NCBI GenBank assembly: GCA_963761615.1
Contig: CAVXGU010000003.1
Span: 2,728,001 to 2,792,000, forward strand
Direction of reading: 5' to 3'
Length of the DNA stretch: 64,000 nucleotides
From: CAVXGU01 sp963761615
Lineage (GTDB): Bacteria > Acidobacteriota > Vicinamibacteria > Vicinamibacterales > CAVVIG01
The position numbers and the translations under genes are program-made. Positions 43,779 to 52,273 of this stretch are shown here, one piece after another. Position 1 is the first letter of the stretch, and each line of letters starts with the position of its first letter. The notes beneath the pieces are model-generated. The model worked only from the letters and a program-made list of their open reading frames with translations, had not been told where the DNA came from and did no database searches.

Positions 43779-46466
43779 TTACTCGCTGCGAAGGGCCGAG
43801 ACCGGGTCGACCCCGAGGGCGCGCCGGGCGGGCACCAGCGTGGCCAGCAGCCCTGCGAGCACGAGGGCGCCGCAGGCGACCAGGTATGCCGTCGCGTCCG
43901 TCGTCGTGACGCCGAACAGCATAGCCTGAAGCAGACGGCTGAGCCCAAGGGCCCCCGCCACGCCGACCGCGATCCCGAGAGCCACCGGCCGCATGCCCTC
44001 CCGGACGACCATCGCGAGGACGGCCGGTCGCGACGCGCCGAGCGCCATCCGGACGCCGATTTCATGGGTGCGCTGTCCGACCAGATAGCCGACCACACCG
44101 TAGACGCCGACCGCCGCCAGCAGGAGGGCCAGGCCCGCGAAGAGCCCCAGCAGCGTCGCACGCACCTCGGGTTGCGCCACGGCCCCCGACAGCACGTCGT
44201 CGAGCGTCCGGACGCCCGAGAGCGGGACGGCGGGATCCATGTCGGCGAGCTGAGCGCGAATCGCCGGCGTCAGGTCGGTGGGATCGGTTGCCGTCCTGAC
44301 GATCACCGTCATCGCGTGGTACGAGGGCTGCTGCGCGTGCGGCGTGTAGAACATCGGCACCGGATCCTTCTCGTCCAGCTCCAGGTGCTTCACGTCGCCC
44401 ACGATGCCGACGACCTCGCGCGAGCCGGGGCCGCCGACGTCCTGCCGCTGGTCGGCCGCAATCCCGGCATTGAAGGTGATGCGGCGCCCCAGGGCATCCT
44501 GCCCGGGCCAGTACTTGCGCGCCATCGACTCGCTGACGATCACGACCAGCGGACTGCCGACGCGATCGCGCTCGTCGAAGAGGCGCCCGCGCAGGAGCGG
44601 GATGCCCATCGCGCCGAAGTAGCCCGGGGTGACCGATCGCGCCTGCGGGCTGGGCGCCTGCCCCGCCGGTACCGGATGATCCTCGATCTCGATGCCCCGG
44701 CTGTCGTAGTTCTCGCTGAGCGGCAGGATGTTCACGGCGCCCACGGCGGTCACGCCGGGCAGCGCGCGGATCCGCTGATGGAGCTGCTGGTAGAACGGGA
44801 TCTCCGTCCCCTCCGCGTACCGCGCGGTGGGCAGCGCGACGTCCATCGCCATCGCCTGTTCGGCGTGAAACCCCGGGTTCACGGCCTGCAGCCGCCAGAG
44901 GCTCTCGATGAGCAGCGCCGCTCCGACGAGCAGCACGACCGACACGGCCACTTCGCCGAGGATCAGCAGCTCGCGGGCCCGCCGGTGCGCGACGGCCCCG
45001 GAGTCGCGGCCGCCCTGCTTCAGGGCGTCGTGCACGTCGGCGCCCGCCAGGGTCAGTGCCGGCAACAGCCCGAAAGCCAGCGACGCTCCCACCGCCACGA
45101 CCGCCGTGAAGGCCAGGACCATCCAGTCCACGCCGAGGTCTCCCACCCGCGGAATGCCCGCGGTCGAGAGCGCTGCCAGCACGGGCAGCGCGGCAACGGC
45201 GACCAGAAGTCCGCCCGCCGCGCCGAGCAGCCCGAGGACGACGCTCTCGGTCACCAGCTGCCGCACCAGACGCCCGCGCCCGGCGCCAATGGCCGCGCGC
45301 ACCGCCAGCTCGCGCTGACGCCCGCTGCCCGCCGCCAGGAGCAGATTGGCCATGTTGGCGCAGACGACGAGCAGCACGAGGCCAACCGCGCCGAAGAGTA
45401 GCAACAGGACCGGGCGGGACGCCCCGACGATCGACTCCTGGAGCGTCACGACGGTCACTCCGCGATTGGCGTTGTTGCGCGGGTACTCGGTCTGCAGGCG
45501 CGCGGCGATGGCGCCAAGCTCCGCGCGCGCCTCCTGGAGCGTGCGTCCCGGCGCGAGGCGCGCGACCGCCCGGACGAAATGGCCGCCGCGGTTCGGCTGC
45601 GCCCGGTCGAACTGGTACGGCATGAAGAGGTCGGGCGCGCGCTGCGCGCTCTCCTCGACGTGACGGAACGACGGCGGCAGCACGCCGATGATCGTCGTCG
45701 GCACCGAGTCGATCGTCACCGAGCGACCGATCACGCCGGGGTCGCCGCCGAACCGGCGGTGCCAATAGCCGTCGGTGAGGACCGCCACGGGCGCCGCGCC
45801 TGGCTGATCCTCCTCCCTGCTGAACAGGCGTCCCAGCGCCGGCTTCACGCCGAGCGTCGGGAAAAAGCCCTCGGTCACTTGAACCCGGCCTACGCGCTCG
45901 GCCTCCGCACCGCCGCCGCTGACCGTGGCGCTCCCGATATAGCCGTTGACGCCCATGCGCGCGATCGCGCGAGCGTCACGCTGGAAGTCGAAGAAATCCG
46001 CGGGCGACAGGTTGCCGTCCTCACCTGTCTTCAGATCGCGACCGTAGACGCGGAGCAGCTGATCAGGCGCTTCGTACGGCAGGGGCCGCAGCAGCACGGC
46101 GCGGACCACGCTGAAGATCGCGGCGTTCGCGCCGATCCCGAGTGCGAGCGTCACCAGCGCGACGCCCGTGAACACGGGTCGCCTCATGAGGCCCCGCAAG
46201 GCGAACCTGACGTCGTACCAGCCGTCGGCGATCACCCGTCTCATCGTCGTGCCTCCCTTCACATCCCGCACGCGATCCTTGACTTGCTCGATGCGCCCCA
46301 GCTCGAGCGTCGCGGCGCGGCGGGCCTCGGCGGGCGTCGCGCCCGCCCGGACTCGCTCCTGCACGAAGAGCTCGAACGCCCCGCGCACCTCGTCGTCGAG
46401 GTCGCGGTCCAGGCGATCGGGGTGGCTGAGATTCCGCCACGCCGCCCGAAGCCGCGACGTCAGCAT
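43779..46466 (-). CDS. ADOP-type ABC transporter permease (MacB/FtsX-like, duplicated)
   Basis: 895 residues. A cytoplasmic N-terminal prefix (LDRDLDDEVRGAFELFVQERVRAGATPAEARRAA) is typical of acidobacterial duplicated orphan permeases. Two MacB_PCD-FtsX units follow: first helix GVALVTLALGIGANAAIFSVVRAVLL, central FtsX helices (VGLVLLVVCANMANLLLAAGSGRQRELAVRAAIGAGR), and the second unit ending ATLVPARRALGVDPVSALRSE. No ATPase is adjacent, as usual for ADOPs, so it would share one. The upstream PadR gene, 13 nt away, is the usual partner. Substrate unknown. Confidence 0.93.
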   Translation of the reverse strand: MLTSRLRAAWRNLSHPDRLDRDLDDEVRGAFELFVQERVRAGATPAEARRAATLELGRIEQVKDRVRDVKGGTTMRRVIADGWYDVRFALRGLMRRPVFTGVALVTLALGIGANAAIFSVVRAVLLRPLPYEAPDQLLRVYGRDLKTGEDGNLSPADFFDFQRDARAIARMGVNGYIGSATVSGGGAEAERVGRVQVTEGFFPTLGVKPALGRLFSREEDQPGAAPVAVLTDGYWHRRFGGDPGVIGRSVTIDSVPTTIIGVLPPSFRHVEESAQRAPDLFMPYQFDRAQPNRGGHFVRAVARLAPGRTLQEARAELGAIAARLQTEYPRNNANRGVTVVTLQESIVGASRPVLLLLFGAVGLVLLVVCANMANLLLAAGSGRQRELAVRAAIGAGRGRLVRQLVTESVVLGLLGAAGGLLVAVAALPVLAALSTAGIPRVGDLGVDWMVLAFTAVVAVGASLAFGLLPALTLAGADVHDALKQGGRDSGAVAHRRARELLILGEVAVSVVLLVGAALLIESLWRLQAVNPGFHAEQAMAMDVALPTARYAEGTEIPFYQQLHQRIRALPGVTAVGAVNILPLSENYDSRGIEIEDHPVPAGQAPSPQARSVTPGYFGAMGIPLLRGRLFDERDRVGSPLVVIVSESMARKYWPGQDALGRRITFNAGIAADQRQDVGGPGSREVVGIVGDVKHLELDEKDPVPMFYTPHAQQPSYHAMTVIVRTATDPTDLTPAIRAQLADMDPAVPLSGVRTLDDVLSGAVAQPEVRATLLGLFAGLALLLAAVGVYGVVGYLVGQRTHEIGVRMALGASRPAVLAMVVREGMRPVALGIAVGVAGALGLSRLLQAMLFGVTTTDATAYLVACGALVLAGLLATLVPARRALGVDPVSALRSE

Positions 46467-46479
46467 GCGCGGTCCTGCC

Positions 46480-46818
46480 TCAGGCCTCGAGCGCCCGCGT
46501 GATCGCCGCGGCAATCCGGTTCCACTGCATCTCCTCCTCCACCAGCTGCTTCTGGCCCGTCCGGGTCAGGCGGTAGTACTTCGCGCGACGGTTGTTCTCG
46601 GATGGCTTCCAGGTCGCCGTGAGCCAGCCCGACTCCTCGAGCCGGTGCAGCGCCGGGAAGAGGGAGCCGGGACGCACCCGGAAGGCACCCTGTGTCATCT
46701 GTTCGATCCGCCGAGACACGCCCAGCCCGTGCAGCTCGTCGAGGGCGAGCGCCTTGAGAATGAGGAGGTCGAGCGTGCCCTGGAGAAGGTCGATGGCGTT
46801 ACTCCTATCGAATGCCAA
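46480..46818 (-). CDS. PadR family transcriptional regulator
   Basis: 112 residues. Winged helix: IDLLQGTLDLLILKALALDELHGLGVSRRIEQM, GAFRVRPGSLFPALHRLEESGWLTATWK, NRRAKYYRLTRTGQKQL. Likely represses itself and the following ADOP permease. No ATG or GTG is available: TTG 46818 is taken as start, but the only AGGAG lies after it, 7 nt before an in-frame ATC (codon 9), so the real start is unsettled. Divergent from the 99-residue gene across 79 bp. Confidence 0.88.
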   Translation of the reverse strand: MAFDRSNAIDLLQGTLDLLILKALALDELHGLGVSRRIEQMTQGAFRVRPGSLFPALHRLEESGWLTATWKPSENNRRAKYYRLTRTGQKQLVEEEMQWNRIAAAITRALEA

Positions 46819-46897
46819 TACGAGCGGCCGGCGCCGGCGGTTCCCGCTGGCATCGGAGGAGCGACAGGGCTAAAGTACGCGGCCGAGGAGGACTCCG

Positions 46898-47197
46898 ATG
46901 CTGCTCGTTCGCGACATCATGTACTGCAAACCCGGACAGGCCCGTCCGATGGTGAAGAAGTTCCTGGCGCTGAGCAAGGTGAGCAGCGCGTTCGGCCTGA
47001 AAGCCATGCGCGTGCTGACCGACGTGGCGGGCGAACGCTACTGGACGGTCGTGGCGGAAATGGAGGTCGGCAGCCTCGGCGAGTACGAGGCGGCAATGAA
47101 GAAGAGCATGGAGCTCAAGGAGTTCCAGGACATCATGAAGGACTACCACGAGCTGGTCGATCACGGCCGCCGCGAGATCTTCACCATCGAGGGCTAG
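46898..47197 (+). CDS. Small dimeric alpha/beta-barrel-like protein
   Basis: 99 residues, no signal. MLLVRDIMYCKPGQARPMVKKFLAL and RYWTVVAEMEVGSLGEYEAAM resemble NIPSNAP/ABM-like ferredoxin folds. Function not recognised. GAGGAGG lies 6 nt before ATG; TAAAGT at 46871-46876 may be the -10. A strong GC hairpin follows the stop. Confidence 0.6.
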   Translation: MLLVRDIMYCKPGQARPMVKKFLALSKVSSAFGLKAMRVLTDVAGERYWTVVAEMEVGSLGEYEAAMKKSMELKEFQDIMKDYHELVDHGRREIFTIEG

Positions 47198-47204
47198 TCG
47201 CGGG

Positions 47205-47229
47205 CGGGGCCGGACCCCGTCCGGCCCCG
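47205..47229. terminator. GC-rich hairpin after the 99-residue gene
   Basis: Perfect 11-bp stem CGGGGCCGGAC/GTCCGGCCCCG with a CCC loop, 8 nt after the stop at 47197. It is followed by GAAAATT rather than a T-tract, so termination strength is doubtful. Confidence 0.45.
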
Positions 47230-47275
47230 CGAAAATTCCCGAGGCGGCCGGCCGGTCCTGTGGCATGGTGATGTC

Positions 47276-48055
47276 GTGCGAAACCTCTGCGCCTGCGCCC
47301 TGATTCTGCTGCTGGGCCTCACCTCGGCCGCCTGCTTCCAGATCGACACGCTCGTCCGGCTCAAGGCCGACGGCAGCGGCACGCTCGAGGAGCGCATCTT
47401 CTTCACCAACGCGGCGCTCGAGCAGATGAAGCAGCTGGGCGCGCTCGGCGGCAACGGCGCCGGCAACTTCGACCCCCTGTCGGAGGACAACGCGCGCGCC
47501 ATGGCCAGCCAGCTGGGCGCCGGCGTGACATACGTCTCCTCGACCCCGATCGCGACCGCGGACGGGCAGGGCCGCGCGATCGTCTTCGCGTTTCAGGACA
47601 TCCGCGAGATGCAGTTGACGCAGCAGCCACCGGGCGCCGATGCGCTCGCGGGCGGGGCCGGGTACGGCTTCACCCTGACGCGCCAGCCCAATGCCGACGC
47701 CCTGCTGACGATTCACATGCCGCCGTCGTCGGGGCTTCCAGGGGCCGGCCCCGGCGCGACACTGCCGCCTCCCGAGCAGCTCGCGCTGATCAAGCAGATG
47801 CTCGCGGGCGCCCACATCGGCGTCGCGATCGAGCCGGCGGGCACCCTCGTCAAGACCAACAGCCCCTACGTCGACGGCAATCGGGTGACGCTCGTCGACC
47901 TCGACCTCGACCGCCTGTTCGCCGACGACACGACGATCGCCAAGCTGCAGGCGGCGCCGGACTCGGCCGCCGCGCAGGCCGTTCTCGCGGCGGTCCCCGG
48001 GATCAAGATCGTCACCACGCCGGACGTGTCCATCGAGTTCCTCCCCGCCCGGTAA
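47276..48055 (+). CDS. Probable lipoprotein of unknown function
   Basis: 259 residues, GTG start. The N-terminus LCACALILLLGLTSAACFQ looks like a lipoprotein signal with Cys at about 20, although the lipobox (SAAC) is not ideal. The next segment, IDTLVRLKADGSGTLEERIFF, resembles LppM-type domains; the middle is Gly/Pro-rich. No catalytic motif. No close upstream partner. Confidence 0.6.
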   Translation: MRNLCACALILLLGLTSAACFQIDTLVRLKADGSGTLEERIFFTNAALEQMKQLGALGGNGAGNFDPLSEDNARAMASQLGAGVTYVSSTPIATADGQGRAIVFAFQDIREMQLTQQPPGADALAGGAGYGFTLTRQPNADALLTIHMPPSSGLPGAGPGATLPPPEQLALIKQMLAGAHIGVAIEPAGTLVKTNSPYVDGNRVTLVDLDLDRLFADDTTIAKLQAAPDSAAAQAVLAAVPGIKIVTTPDVSIEFLPAR

Positions 48056-48196
48056 CGCCGCCCGATTCAGGAGGGACCGCCTCCCGACCGGCCGAGGCGT
48101 GCAGTCGTGTGAACGGCTGTTGACTATAGTCCGTGGACGCACGGACAACCGGCCACCCTATGATGATGCCGCTAACCCCAGCCTTGGAGGACACCC

Positions 48197-49855
48197 GTGC
48201 CCATCTGTACACGGCGCCGCAGGAGCGCCGGCGCGCTCATTGCCGCCCTGTCTCTCTGTCTGTGCGCCTGGCCCGGCGGTGAAGCGCGCACCAGCGCCGC
48301 ACCGGCCCACGGCAAGCTCGACGCGGTGCTGGCCGGCCAGTCCACCGGCCCGGTCAACGTGATCATCAGCACGGCGCACGGGGCGGCGGCGGGCGTCGCC
48401 GACCGGCTCCGCCAGCAGGGCCGCGGCGTGCTGAAGCAGTACGTGCTCGTCGACGCCGTCGCCGCGCAGATCCAGGCCGAAGACCTCGCCTCGCTCGCCG
48501 CCGATCCGGATGTCGTCGACGTCTCGTCCGACGCCGTCGTGGCCAGCGCCAGCAAGGGAGGCGGTGCTCCCGACGGCCTCCCCGCCACGCTGCTCCCCGG
48601 GCTCGGCCTGCCGGTCCAGGGTCTCACCGGAAACGGGGTGGGCATCGCCGTCATCGACTCGGGGATCGAGCACAACGGCGACTTCTCGAACGTCGCGAAC
48701 TTCGACTTCACCGGCGGCACCGGAGGCACCGGGTACGACGACTACGGGCACGGCACGCATGTCGGCGGGCTGATCGCCAGCAAGGGCTCACTCTCGCAAA
48801 ACGCGTACACGGGCGTGGCGTCGAAGGCGCACCTCATCAACCTGAAGGTGCTCGACGCCCAGGGGCAGGCACCGACGAGTACCGTCATCGCCGCCATCGA
48901 GTTCGCGACGCTGAACCGGCAGGCGCTCGGGATCGATGTCCTCAACCTGTCCCTGGGCCACCCGATCTACGAGCCCGCGTCGACCGACCCGCTGGTGCAG
49001 GCCGTCGAGGCCGCCGTCCGTACGGGGATCGTCGTGGTCGTGTCGGCCGGCAACGTCGGCATGAATCCGGAGACCGGCGCGCCCGGCTATGCGGGCATCC
49101 TCAGCCCGGGAAACGCCCCGTCGGCGATCACGGTGGGCGCGCTCGACATGCACGGGACCGCGTCGCACGCCGACGACACGGTCGCGCCGTACAGCTCGCG
49201 GGGACCGAGCTGGTACGACGCCCTGGCGAAGCCCGATCTCGTGGCGCCCGGTCAGGATCTCGTGTCGGATGCCGCCGTCGGCAGCACGCTGTACCTGGAG
49301 TACCCCGAGCGTCAGGTGGCCGGCAACGGCGGCGGCGCACGCTTCCTGCGCCTGAGCGGCACCAGCATGTCGGCCGCCGTGACGAGCGGGGTCGCGGCGC
49401 TCATGATCGAAGCCAGCCGGGACGCGTACGGGGTGACCCCGAGCCCGGACATGGTGAAGTCGATCCTCGAGTACACCGCGCTGCCCGTCCCGCAGGCCGA
49501 TCCGCTCACCCAGGGGCACGGGGCGCTCAACGCCTCCGGCGCGGTCGCGCTGACGCTCGCCGCCGCAGCGCAACGCGCGACCAGCCTCCCTCCCGTGACG
49601 TCGTCGGTTTCCCCGACGACCACAATCGCGGGGGAGTCGTGGACGTGGTCGCGGAGCTTCACCTTCGGCGACACCGTGGTCTGGGGCAATACGACCGACC
49701 TGGCCGAGCCGGCCTGGGCCCAGACCGTCGTCTGGGGCAACTCGCTCAGCTGGGGCGATACGGTGGTCTGGGGCAACGCGTCCTCGATCACCTGGGGCGA
49801 CACGGTCGTCTGGGGCAACACCGTCGTGTGGGGGAACACAGACGTCCTCCGTTGA
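48197..49855 (+). CDS. S8 family subtilisin-like protease with C-terminal WGN repeats
   Basis: 552 residues, GTG start behind GGAGG. Signal peptide, an I9-like propeptide (about 40-115), then the subtilase domain with Asp154 (IAVIDSGIEHNGDF), His185 (YGHGTHVGG) and Ser390 (LSGTSMSAAV). The last ~70 residues are repeats of DTVVWGN/SWGDTVVWGN, possibly a surface-attachment or beta-solenoid tail seen in acidobacterial S8 proteases. The stop lies just before the GNAT remnant. Confidence 0.92.
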   Translation: MPICTRRRRSAGALIAALSLCLCAWPGGEARTSAAPAHGKLDAVLAGQSTGPVNVIISTAHGAAAGVADRLRQQGRGVLKQYVLVDAVAAQIQAEDLASLAADPDVVDVSSDAVVASASKGGGAPDGLPATLLPGLGLPVQGLTGNGVGIAVIDSGIEHNGDFSNVANFDFTGGTGGTGYDDYGHGTHVGGLIASKGSLSQNAYTGVASKAHLINLKVLDAQGQAPTSTVIAAIEFATLNRQALGIDVLNLSLGHPIYEPASTDPLVQAVEAAVRTGIVVVVSAGNVGMNPETGAPGYAGILSPGNAPSAITVGALDMHGTASHADDTVAPYSSRGPSWYDALAKPDLVAPGQDLVSDAAVGSTLYLEYPERQVAGNGGGARFLRLSGTSMSAAVTSGVAALMIEASRDAYGVTPSPDMVKSILEYTALPVPQADPLTQGHGALNASGAVALTLAAAAQRATSLPPVTSSVSPTTTIAGESWTWSRSFTFGDTVVWGNTTDLAEPAWAQTVVWGNSLSWGDTVVWGNASSITWGDTVVWGNTVVWGNTDVLR

Positions 49856-49856
49856 C

Positions 49857-50421
49857 TGGCGACAGGGCCTGCCGGCACTCCACGGCGAGCGAATCACCCT
49901 GCGGGAACTGCGACCGTCTGACGCCGGCAGTCTGTACGCCGAGCTGACGACGCCGGCCGTCCGGCGCTTCATGTGGTCGCCGCCGCCGAATGCCGGGGCG
50001 TTCACCCAGTTCATCGAGTGGACGTACTCCGAGCGCGCGACCGGCAAGTACATCTGCTACGGCATCGTGCCCCGCGGCGAGCAGCACGCCATCGGCGTCT
50101 TCGAACTGCGCCAGCTGCAGCCCGGGTTCCTGCGTGGCGAACTGGGATTCGTGCTCGCGCAGCGCCTCTGGGGCCGTGGCGCGTTCGCGGAGGGCGCGGG
50201 ACTGGTCCTGGACTTCGGATTCGACGTGGTGAAGATCCACCGGGTCGAGGCGCGCGCGGCCATCGACAACAGCCGCGGCAATGCCGCCCTCAAGCGGATC
50301 GGCGCCCGGCGGGAAGGACGGCTGCGGGCGGCCTTCTGGCGGGACGGCCAGTGGGTGGATCAGGTACCTCTGGGCGATCCTGGACACCGACTGGCGCCCG
50401 CGTCAGCTGAGCGAAAGATAG
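49857..50421 (+). pseudogene. GNAT acetyltransferase, start lost and 3' frameshift
   Basis: The frame reads WRQGLPALHGERITLRELR...RRFMWSPPPN...GELGFVLAQRLWGRGAFAEGAGLVLDFGFDVVKIHRVEARAAIDNSRGNAALKRIGA, a recognisable GNAT (RimJ-like) fold with the acetyl-CoA loop region. No ATG, GTG or TTG precedes the first strand in this frame; the first ATG (49971) would delete it. Near the end, GQWVDQV is followed by a frame change: skipping one C at 50367-50368 restores LWAILDTDWRPRQLSER and a TAG at 50419-50421. Both faults could be sequence errors. Confidence 0.65.
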
Positions 50422-50774
50422 CGGCCCGGCTCCCATGCCCCGCCGCCCGGGTCCGGCGACGGCGGGAACCCCGGGCCGTGGCCGGTCTCGTGGAAGGGCA
50501 CCGGGGGAACGGCGTGCAGCGCGTCGACCGCGTCGACCGCGCCGAGTGCGTCGCGGCCGGCGATGATCTCGCGGACGGGCACGTCGAGCGCGGCGGCGAT
50601 CCTCGCGACGTTCAGAACGGAGACGTTTCGGAGGCCGCGCTCGATACTCGACATGTACGAGCGATCGATCCGCGCGAGCGCGGCAAGTGACTCCTGCGAG
50701 AGTCCTCGCTCGCGACGCAGCGATCGAATGGCGTGGCCGATCGTCCGCAACAGAGGATGTGGGATTGAGCGCAC
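50403..50774 (-). CDS. XRE-family transcriptional regulator
   Basis: 123 residues from GTG 50774. One HTH_3 domain: IGHAIRSLRRERGLSQESLAALARIDRSYMSSIERGLRNVSVLNVARIAAALDVPV. The rest is a short Pro/Gly-rich tail. The promoter -10 overlaps the alternative ATG 50783, so GTG 7 nt after the -10 is chosen (leaderless). Its targets may be itself or the divergent minor-pilin genes. Confidence 0.85.
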   Translation of the reverse strand: MRSIPHPLLRTIGHAIRSLRRERGLSQESLAALARIDRSYMSSIERGLRNVSVLNVARIAAALDVPVREIIAGRDALGAVDAVDALHAVPPVPFHETGHGPGFPPSPDPGGGAWEPGRYLSLS

Positions 50775-50781
50775 GAGAACC

Positions 50782-50809
50782 ATGATAAGAGCGCGAGGCT
50801 ACCGGTCAA
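50782..50809 (-). promoter_or_regulatory. promoter of the XRE gene
   Basis: TTGACC (50809-50804), 16-bp spacer, TATCAT (50787-50782). Seven nt later comes in-frame GTG 50774, so the transcript probably starts at the start codon. Confidence 0.55.
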
Positions 50810-50811
50810 TA

Positions 50812-50821
50812 GACGATCGTC
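50812..50821. promoter_or_regulatory. palindrome next to the XRE promoter
   Basis: Perfect 10-bp palindrome GACGATCGTC immediately upstream of the -35, a fitting site for autoregulation by the XRE protein. Inference from position only. Confidence 0.3.
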
Positions 50822-51040
50822 CACAACGCTCCCTTTCCGTGCAACTCCGCCGCTCTTGCAGAACGGTCGTGGTGCCAACGCTTTCGTAATTCACGAACCG
50901 GATCGAATCGCAGGCGCCTCCACGTTCGCGCGTTCCTCGTCGTCGAATCCTCCCACCACCCGCGATCCCCTGCCCGGCCGCGCGCCCGGTGCGGGTCTTG
51001 CACGCATGTCCGTGCTCCTCCGTTTCGGTTGGTTCGGATC

Positions 51041-51724
51041 ATGACGCGCTTCGGCAGCCGGTATCCGGCAGCCTCTGACATCGCACTTCCTCAGCACTCC
51101 CCCAACCGACCGCCCCTTCAAAGCCCTTCGTTGACCATCGGCCACATCGCCGCTCGCGCGGCGGCGCGCCACCCGTGCGGTCGCGACGCGGGCTTCTCCC
51201 TCGTCGAAACGCTGGTGGTGCTCACGATCGGCGTGGTCCTCGCCGCCATTGCGACGATGCAGATCGGCGCCGTCCGCCCGTCGATGCAGGGCGACAGCGC
51301 GATGCGCGTCGTCATGTCGCAGCTGAACCAGGCGCGCGAAATGGCGATCGCGCAGCGCCGGAACATGGAGCTGCAGTTCATCGTGCCGAACGGCATTCGC
51401 ATCGTCCGGCATGACGTGCCCAACGGCACGACGGTCGTCTCGGCCGCCGTGCTGGAGGACGGGGCGGAGTTTCAGCTGCTGGCGGGCGCGCCAGACACGC
51501 CGGACGGCTTCGGCAACGCCACCGCCATCGACTTCGGGGCGGCCAACGCCGTGATGTTCACTTCGGATGGCACGCTGATCGACGACGTCGGGAATCCGGT
51601 CGACGGCACCGTGTTCCTGATGCTGCCGTCGGGCGGGCTGTCGGCCCGGGCGGTCTCGATCCTGGGCGCGACAGGCCGCGTGAAGGGCTACCGCTGGAAC
51701 GGATCCACCTGGAGCACCGACTGA
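51041..51724 (+). CDS. Minor pilin GspH/FimT family
   Basis: 227 residues from ATG 51041. Prepilin cleavage site with G|FSLVETLVVLTIGVVLAAIATMQ; Glu at +5 is present. The leader of about 50 residues is much longer than usual, so TTG 51131 (leader 21 residues) could be the true start, but no ribosome site supports it. GspH/FimT proteins start pilus or pseudopilus assembly in the inner membrane. First of four minor pilin genes. Confidence 0.85.
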   Translation: MTRFGSRYPAASDIALPQHSPNRPPLQSPSLTIGHIAARAAARHPCGRDAGFSLVETLVVLTIGVVLAAIATMQIGAVRPSMQGDSAMRVVMSQLNQAREMAIAQRRNMELQFIVPNGIRIVRHDVPNGTTVVSAAVLEDGAEFQLLAGAPDTPDGFGNATAIDFGAANAVMFTSDGTLIDDVGNPVDGTVFLMLPSGGLSARAVSILGATGRVKGYRWNGSTWSTD

Positions 51725-51725
51725 C

Positions 51726-52265
51726 ATGGCCCGGACCTCCTCCCGCGAGCGCGGCTTCACCCTGATCGAGACGGTCGTGGCGCTGGGCGTCCTCACGGTC
51801 GGACTCCTCGGCGCAGCATCCGTGCTGGCGCTCGGAATGCAGATGATCGCGAGCTCACCCTCCGACCTCATCGCGACCGAGAAGGCCAGCGAGGCGCTCG
51901 AGAGCGTCGTGAGCGCGCGGGACACGCAGACGCTCACGTGGGCCCAGATTCGCAACGTCCGAGGCGCCACGGGCGCCGACGGCGGCGTGTTTCTCGACGG
52001 CCCGCAGCCGATGCGCGTCGCCGGGAACGACGGAATCCTCGGCACGGCCGACGATGGGGCCGTCGAGACGGTGATTCTGCCCGGCCCCGACGAGACGCTC
52101 GGCACGGCCGACAATCAGACCCTGAGCCTGGACGGCTACACGCGTGAAATCCAAATCCGGGACATCAACACCTCCCTCCGATCGGTCACGGTCATCATTC
52201 ACTACCGCGTCGGCGCGAGCGACCGGACGTACACGCTGTCCACCTATCTCTCGGACTACGCCTGA
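51726..52265 (+). CDS. Minor pilin PilV family
   Basis: 179 residues. Short leader and RG|FTLIETVVALGVLTVGLLGAASVLAL, a PilV/GspI-type N-terminus. The soluble part contains two GTAD-type loops (DGILGTADDG, DETLGTADNQ) that look like repeated Ca-binding or turn motifs. Starts 2 nt after the gspH-like stop. Confidence 0.85.
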   Translation: MARTSSRERGFTLIETVVALGVLTVGLLGAASVLALGMQMIASSPSDLIATEKASEALESVVSARDTQTLTWAQIRNVRGATGADGGVFLDGPQPMRVAGNDGILGTADDGAVETVILPGPDETLGTADNQTLSLDGYTREIQIRDINTSLRSVTVIIHYRVGASDRTYTLSTYLSDYA

Positions 52266-52273
52266 GGTCCGCC

